A stretch of DNA of 64,000 nt from Caldibacillus debilis DSM 16016 (GTDB lineage Bacteria; Bacillota; Bacilli; Bacillales; Caldibacillaceae): assembly GCF_000383875.1 (NCBI RefSeq), contig NZ_KB912915.1:62174-126173 (forward strand). Reading direction: 5' to 3'. Positions 60,917 through 64,000 of this stretch are shown here, one piece after another. The notes under the pieces were generated by a model. It did no database searches. It was not told the DNA's origin and saw nothing but the letters and a program-made list of their open reading frames with translations. The translations under genes were made by a program, and so were the position numbers. Position 1 is the first letter of the stretch. Each line of letters begins with the position of its first letter.

Positions 60917-61010
60917 GACGGATTGACTGCCGCTTCCTTTGACCGAAGGAGATTTCGTCCTCGTAGACTTCGACTATGAGAGACGGTTGACTGCCGTTTC
61001 ATTTGACCCG
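60917..61010. repeat. Second direct repeat pair, about 25 bp, period 64 bp
   Basis: GACGGATTGACTGCCGCTTC (then CTTTGACC) at 60917 recurs as GACGGTTGACTGCCGTTTCA (then TTTGACC) at 60982. It follows the pair at 60777-60870 directly, with a different sequence and the same spacing. Confidence 0.88.
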
Positions 61011-61106
61011 CCCCCACGGACGGGTTTCAGCGATTCGTTTTTTTGCCGATATCAACATTTTGTTTTTGATAGGATAGACGCGGGGAATTTTGTGAGGAGG
61101 TAGGAA

Positions 61107-61601
61107 TTGAAAATGGCTACAAACGACAAGGTGATTCTCAAAGAAGTCACAATTCGGGCTCCGCTGGATTTGGTTTGGTATGCGTGGACCATTTCCGAGC
61201 GAGTGGCCGAATGGTTCGCGCCGGAAGCCGTGGTGGAGGCGAAAGAAGGCGGGCCATTTGAATTGTATTTCATCCCGGGGAACAAGCATTCCATGAACAC
61301 GAGGGGCTGCAAGATTACCAAACTCGCGGAACAAAAGGAATTGCATTTCACGTGGAAAGGGCCGGACAATTTTGCCCATCTCATGAACAACGAAGACGAG
61401 CTGACCCGGGTGAAAGTGAGCTTTGAAGCGCTCGGCCCGGATACGTCCAAAGTCATCGTGGAACATTCCGGATTCAAAAACGAAGAAGAATGGGAAGAAG
61501 CCTATCAATGGCATCAGGCCGCCTGGTCGCAAGTGTTGGACAGCCTCCGGTCGGCCCTTGAAAAAGGCGAAGGAAACTTGTGTTGCCAACCGGTTTCATA
61601 A
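61107..61601 (+). CDS. AHSA1/SRPBCC-domain protein
   Basis: 164 residues from a TTG at 61107 with AGGAGG 6 nt upstream (an ATG two codons later is the alternative). The domain reads EVTIRAPLDLVWYAWTISER, VAEWFAPEAVVEAKEGGPFE, LYFIPGNKHSMNTRGCKITK and ends HQAAWSQVLDSLRSALEKGE. This is the activator-of-Hsp90-like SRPBCC group, hydrophobic-ligand binders of varied use. Monocistronic. Related to the second domain of the gene at 57245-57856. Confidence 0.9.
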   Translation: MKMATNDKVILKEVTIRAPLDLVWYAWTISERVAEWFAPEAVVEAKEGGPFELYFIPGNKHSMNTRGCKITKLAEQKELHFTWKGPDNFAHLMNNEDELTRVKVSFEALGPDTSKVIVEHSGFKNEEEWEEAYQWHQAAWSQVLDSLRSALEKGEGNLCCQPVS

Positions 61602-62135
61602 ACTGCCTGTTTTCGTACGGGCAACCAATAATGAACGGGAAGCCGGACGGACCGGAAACCTCAAGCGGCCGGCTGGTGCCGGGTTTCCCGGATCGGATCA
61701 CCGTGAGCAATCCGTCCCTTTTCCGGCTGGCCATGCGCCCAACCCCCGCTGAACTTCTGCCCGGTGTCAAGCATATACTAAGCGATCGCACTTCCAACCT
61801 GCGCCCAAACCTTGGCAAATATTCATCCGGCTTATTGTCCGCATCTTCCGTCGTGATGACGAAATCGGAACAGCCGGACTTTCCTTTTCCCCGAAGGGAT
61901 GGAAACGGGGAAAATCGGACGCAGGGAGCAGACGGCCGTCAACCGGGCGGACCTGCTCCCATGTGCCCATTTCTCATCCATGCCCTTTCCTTCGTCCGGA
62001 AAACCATGGGGGTCTGGCATCCGCCGCCAAAGCCCCCGGCAAGGCTCAGCGCGATAGCAAAAGGATGGTAACAGTCGGCCGCTTCATCCTCTTTATCTAT
62101 TGCACCCGATATACGTCCCTCTAAAAGATCCTCAT
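61602..62135. other. Gene-free spacer
   Basis: No gene with a start signal; no terminator clearly seen after the SRPBCC gene. Confidence 0.4.
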
Positions 62136-62558
62136 TTACGCGTCATTTTTCCCTTTTAACAGTCCGATCCCCAACGTCACTAATCCAGCCCCAAGCAGCA
62201 CCGCTCCGACATAAGCCAAATAGATGAAAGCATTCGGCTTTGCCGCATCCGGTGAAAGAACCGAGAAGAAAAAGGCGGCCGGAAGGAAGATGGCGGACGT
62301 CGGTATACTGGAGCGGACAAACTGTTTCCACCTGTCCGATAAGCTTGTTTCATCGACATACCTCAAGGTAATCAATGATAAGACCAATAAAACCCCCGCA
62401 TGGGCATGGCCGGCTCGAAATAAATCCTGCCGGAGCGGATTCTCCGCATATCCGGACCCCGGGTCGGTTAACAGCCGCAGTAAGCTCACGCCGCCATAAA
62501 GGACGGTCGGCAAAATAATCAGCAAAAGGCCTGCCATACGGCGCAACTCTTTACTCAT
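62136..62558 (-). CDS. Four-helix membrane protein, unknown
   Basis: 140 residues from the ATG at 62558 (GGGGGAGATCAGCG). Helices: RMAGLLLIILPTVLYGGVSL, GHAHAGVLLVLSLITLRYVD, SIPTSAIFLPAAFFFSVLSP and FIYLAYVGAVLLGAGLVTLG. A conserved-looking HAHAG in helix 2 and a loop LTDPGSGYAENPLRQDLFRA may be functional. Downstream of the TetR gene by 400 bp on the same strand; it may be under its control, but no second operator was found. Confidence 0.8.
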   Translation of the reverse strand: MSKELRRMAGLLLIILPTVLYGGVSLLRLLTDPGSGYAENPLRQDLFRAGHAHAGVLLVLSLITLRYVDETSLSDRWKQFVRSSIPTSAIFLPAAFFFSVLSPDAAKPNAFIYLAYVGAVLLGAGLVTLGIGLLKGKNDA

Positions 62559-62960
62559 CGCTGATCTCCCCCAAAACTTAAAAATATTTCTCCGATCGGA
62601 CAAACTTCGAGCATGCCGTTGCAAGTTTTCTTCGGAAAACTTAATTCTCCGATCGAATATACGGTCAATTCCACAGCCGTTCCGTGAAGATCCACGGTAA
62701 AAAGCCAAATCGCCTTCGGATTTATTCCACTGCTTGCGATGTTTCATCCCATAATTGCGGCCAGTCAGTAGAACATTTCCGCCGGGAACCTTCAATTCTG
62801 ACATTCCATCCGAGTATTTTGACGATTTAAAGGATGTCAGAATTCAACCGGAATCTCTTTTGTCCTGCATGATGGGTCGCAGAGAAACGCCCGTTTGTTG
62901 GCCGGCAGCTTCTGAAAAGCCGCCGTTAGAAGCACCGCCGCAAAAATGACCAATCACGTT
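62559..62960. other. Spacer between TetR gene and membrane protein gene
   Basis: No gene seen. The open frame that runs through it in phase with the membrane protein has no start signal of its own. Confidence 0.4.
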
Positions 62961-63569
62961 TTACCCTGATTGATGGTTCGAAGGACGGAGCATTTCCGCC
63001 ATCAGCTTGGCGAACTCAGCGCTGGCGAAGGCGTAATCCCCCGAAGATATGAAGCTGCGGACGCGCAGCCCCAAGGAAATCAGCACAAATAACTCAGCCG
63101 TTTTGCCGGCATCCACGGACCGAGGAATGAATCCCGCCTTCTGGCCGGCGGCAATCCATTGTTTCGATACTTGCAGCGCCCCTTCGTAAAATTGCCGCAT
63201 GACTTCTTGCACTTCGGGCTGATGGCATTTCCCCAGCAAATACATGAACACCTGGTTGCCTACGCTTCCCGGATTTTCCAAATCCGGCAAACTGGCGACA
63301 ATTTCCTTCATGGGCCGTTCAAAGGTTTTCGGTTCGTATGCCGTCGCCGCGAAAAAACGTCGGCTCGTTTCTTCCAGCCACTCCTGCAACACCCACCCCA
63401 GCAGCTCATCCTTGCTTTTCACATAATGGTAGATCCCTCCTTTTGACAATCCCGATCGCTCCATAATGTCATTTAACGTCATGCCGGCACATCCTTTTTC
63501 CTGAATCAGCGCCTTGGCCGTATCCAGCAGCAGCCGTCGGGTCCGTTCCCGTTTCAGTTCCCGTTTCAT
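62961..63569 (-). CDS. TetR/AcrR-family transcriptional regulator
   Basis: 202 residues from the ATG at 63569 (GAGAGGAGG upstream); an ATG nine codons earlier lacks a site. The N-terminal helix-turn-helix is TRRLLLDTAKALIQEKGCAG, MTLNDIMERSGLSKGGIYHY and VKSKDELLGWVLQEWLE. The ligand-binding half is helical and of normal size. An 11-bp palindrome in its own promoter is a likely operator, so it should repress itself. Confidence 0.93.
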   Translation of the reverse strand: MKRELKRERTRRLLLDTAKALIQEKGCAGMTLNDIMERSGLSKGGIYHYVKSKDELLGWVLQEWLEETSRRFFAATAYEPKTFERPMKEIVASLPDLENPGSVGNQVFMYLLGKCHQPEVQEVMRQFYEGALQVSKQWIAAGQKAGFIPRSVDAGKTAELFVLISLGLRVRSFISSGDYAFASAEFAKLMAEMLRPSNHQSG

Positions 63570-63622
63570 CGTGTTGAAATCCTCCTCTCGTTCCATCCGT
63601 TTGCAACAAGATATTTGTTTAT

Positions 63623-63651
63623 ATTATAAAAACCAACCGTCGGTTTGTAAA
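63623..63651 (-). promoter_or_regulatory. Promoter with operator of the TetR gene
   Basis: On the minus strand TTTACA and TATAAT are 17 bp apart (plus-strand 63646-63651 and 63623-63628). The palindrome AACCGTCGGTT (63635-63645) fills the spacer, so bound repressor would exclude RNA polymerase. Confidence 0.8.
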
Positions 63652-63830
63652 TGGGGTTCAACATCTTTGTTATCCTCAAGGGCAACATTATGAAAACACC
63701 TTAAAAAATGTTGAAGACGGACGAATGGCCTTGTCGAACCTTTTGAAAGCCTTCAGTTTCCGGACCGGCATCATCAAAAAGAAGACGCTTGCCATGCGGA
63801 AGCCGGCACGGCGCCTTTCCAATCAAATTG
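63652..63830. other. Spacer
   Basis: No gene seen. Confidence 0.35.
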
Positions 63831-63842
63831 AAATATGATATA
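63812..63842 (+). promoter_or_regulatory. Promoter just before a terminator hairpin
   Basis: TATAAT near 63837-63842 with TTTCCA 17 bp upstream. Transcription would begin about 63849 and run straight into the hairpin at 63856. Confidence 0.55.
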
Positions 63843-63855
63843 ATTTTGCCAAAAT

Positions 63856-63912
63856 ACTCCTTGTAATTAGGGCTCGATGCGGCCATTCCTAATTATAAGG
63901 AGTTTTTTCTAT
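63856..63912 (+). terminator. Long terminator or attenuator hairpin
   Basis: ACTCCTTGTAATTAGG and CCTAATTATAAGGAGT pair over 16 bp with one G-U around a 16-nt loop, then TTTTTTC. With the promoter before it, it gives an RNA of about 60 nt, or an attenuated leader of the gene starting at the window edge. Confidence 0.8.
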
Positions 63913-63985
63913 ACGAAAAGAAATCAACTTACCCTTTCCCAATTCATGAAAATTGGTTTAAGCTGAAAATAAAAGGAAAAAGAGG

Positions 63986-64000
63986 ATGAAAGATTTGGTT
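63986..64000 (+). CDS. Possible gene start, cut by the window edge
   Basis: ATG at 63986 opens MKDLV with AAGGA 9 nt upstream. Only five codons are visible, so the product is unknown. An inverted repeat CCAATT-CATGAA-AATTGG lies about 45 bp before the start. Confidence 0.35.

Noticed and set aside
1-64000. tRNA, rRNA or insertion-sequence copies
   Set aside because: No cloverleaf, rRNA segment, transposase or terminal inverted repeats were recognised on reading both strands; a tRNAscan or ISfinder run would settle it.

Overview
The window looks like a chromosomal segment of a spore-forming Bacillaceae with an estimated G+C in the low fifties, of the Caldibacillus/Geobacillus sort (inference from gene content, G+C-rich codon use and strong AGGAGG ribosome-binding sites; no species call is possible). 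Supporting signs are rpsD with an autogenous S4 leader beside a dgcP-type diguanylate cyclase, a lia cell-envelope stress operon, the sporulation gene yhbH, and T-box, SAM and cobalamin riboswitches. No rRNA, tRNA, intact insertion sequence, prophage or cas gene was recognised.

Layout. 1-4.1 kb: truncated dgcP, rpsD with leader, a LOG-family phosphoribohydrolase. 4.4-6.8 kb: a SAM riboswitch with terminator/antiterminator, then a solitary family-5 solute-binding lipoprotein. 7-11.4 kb: tctBAC tricarboxylate transporter and an EamA exporter. 11.4-18 kb: decayed DNA, small membrane proteins, an ArsR-like regulator that seems leaderless, a PUA-like/EVE-like sensor joined to a hydrophobic segment, and a DUF819 protein. 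18.4-24.2 kb: fhs and liaIHFSR. 24.4-31 kb: a cobalamin-riboswitch operon encoding two DUF4430 surface proteins, one with an alpha/alpha-barrel domain as in intrinsic factor, plus a complete ECF transporter. 31-34 kb: a repeat-dense intergenic region, an SPFH protein with a ribbon-helix-helix partner, and a DUF3949 protein. 34-46 kb: methionine gamma-lyase with a cre site, T-box-controlled argS, a HAD phosphatase, a broken nitrilase gene, an ABC permease/ATPase pair without binding protein, two crotonase-fold enzymes and an NCS2 purine permease. 46-51 kb: decayed DNA, a VOC protein, a lipoprotein, yhbH and a Phe/Gly-rich peptide. 51-55 kb: an aldehyde dehydrogenase/DUF779 operon behind a sigma-54 promoter, divergent from its likely AcoR-type activator. 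55-64 kb: oxidoreductases, SRPBCC and VOC proteins, a TetR regulator and repeat-bearing spacers.

The genes form several coherent circuits: vitamin B12 capture and import under riboswitch control; sigma-54 aldehyde oxidation; envelope-stress sensing by LiaFSR; and sulfur or methionine handling (SAM riboswitch gene, megL).

The most unusual material is non-coding. First, a family of 21-bp-periodic tandem arrays occurs in two homologous, oppositely oriented copies about 29 kb apart. They share the unit order and a 33-bp irregular step, while each copy has one unit the other lacks. Second, about ten intergenic sites carry pairs or triplets of 17-30-bp direct repeats spaced roughly 60-66 bp apart, each with its own sequence. 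They mimic CRISPR periodicity without being CRISPR.
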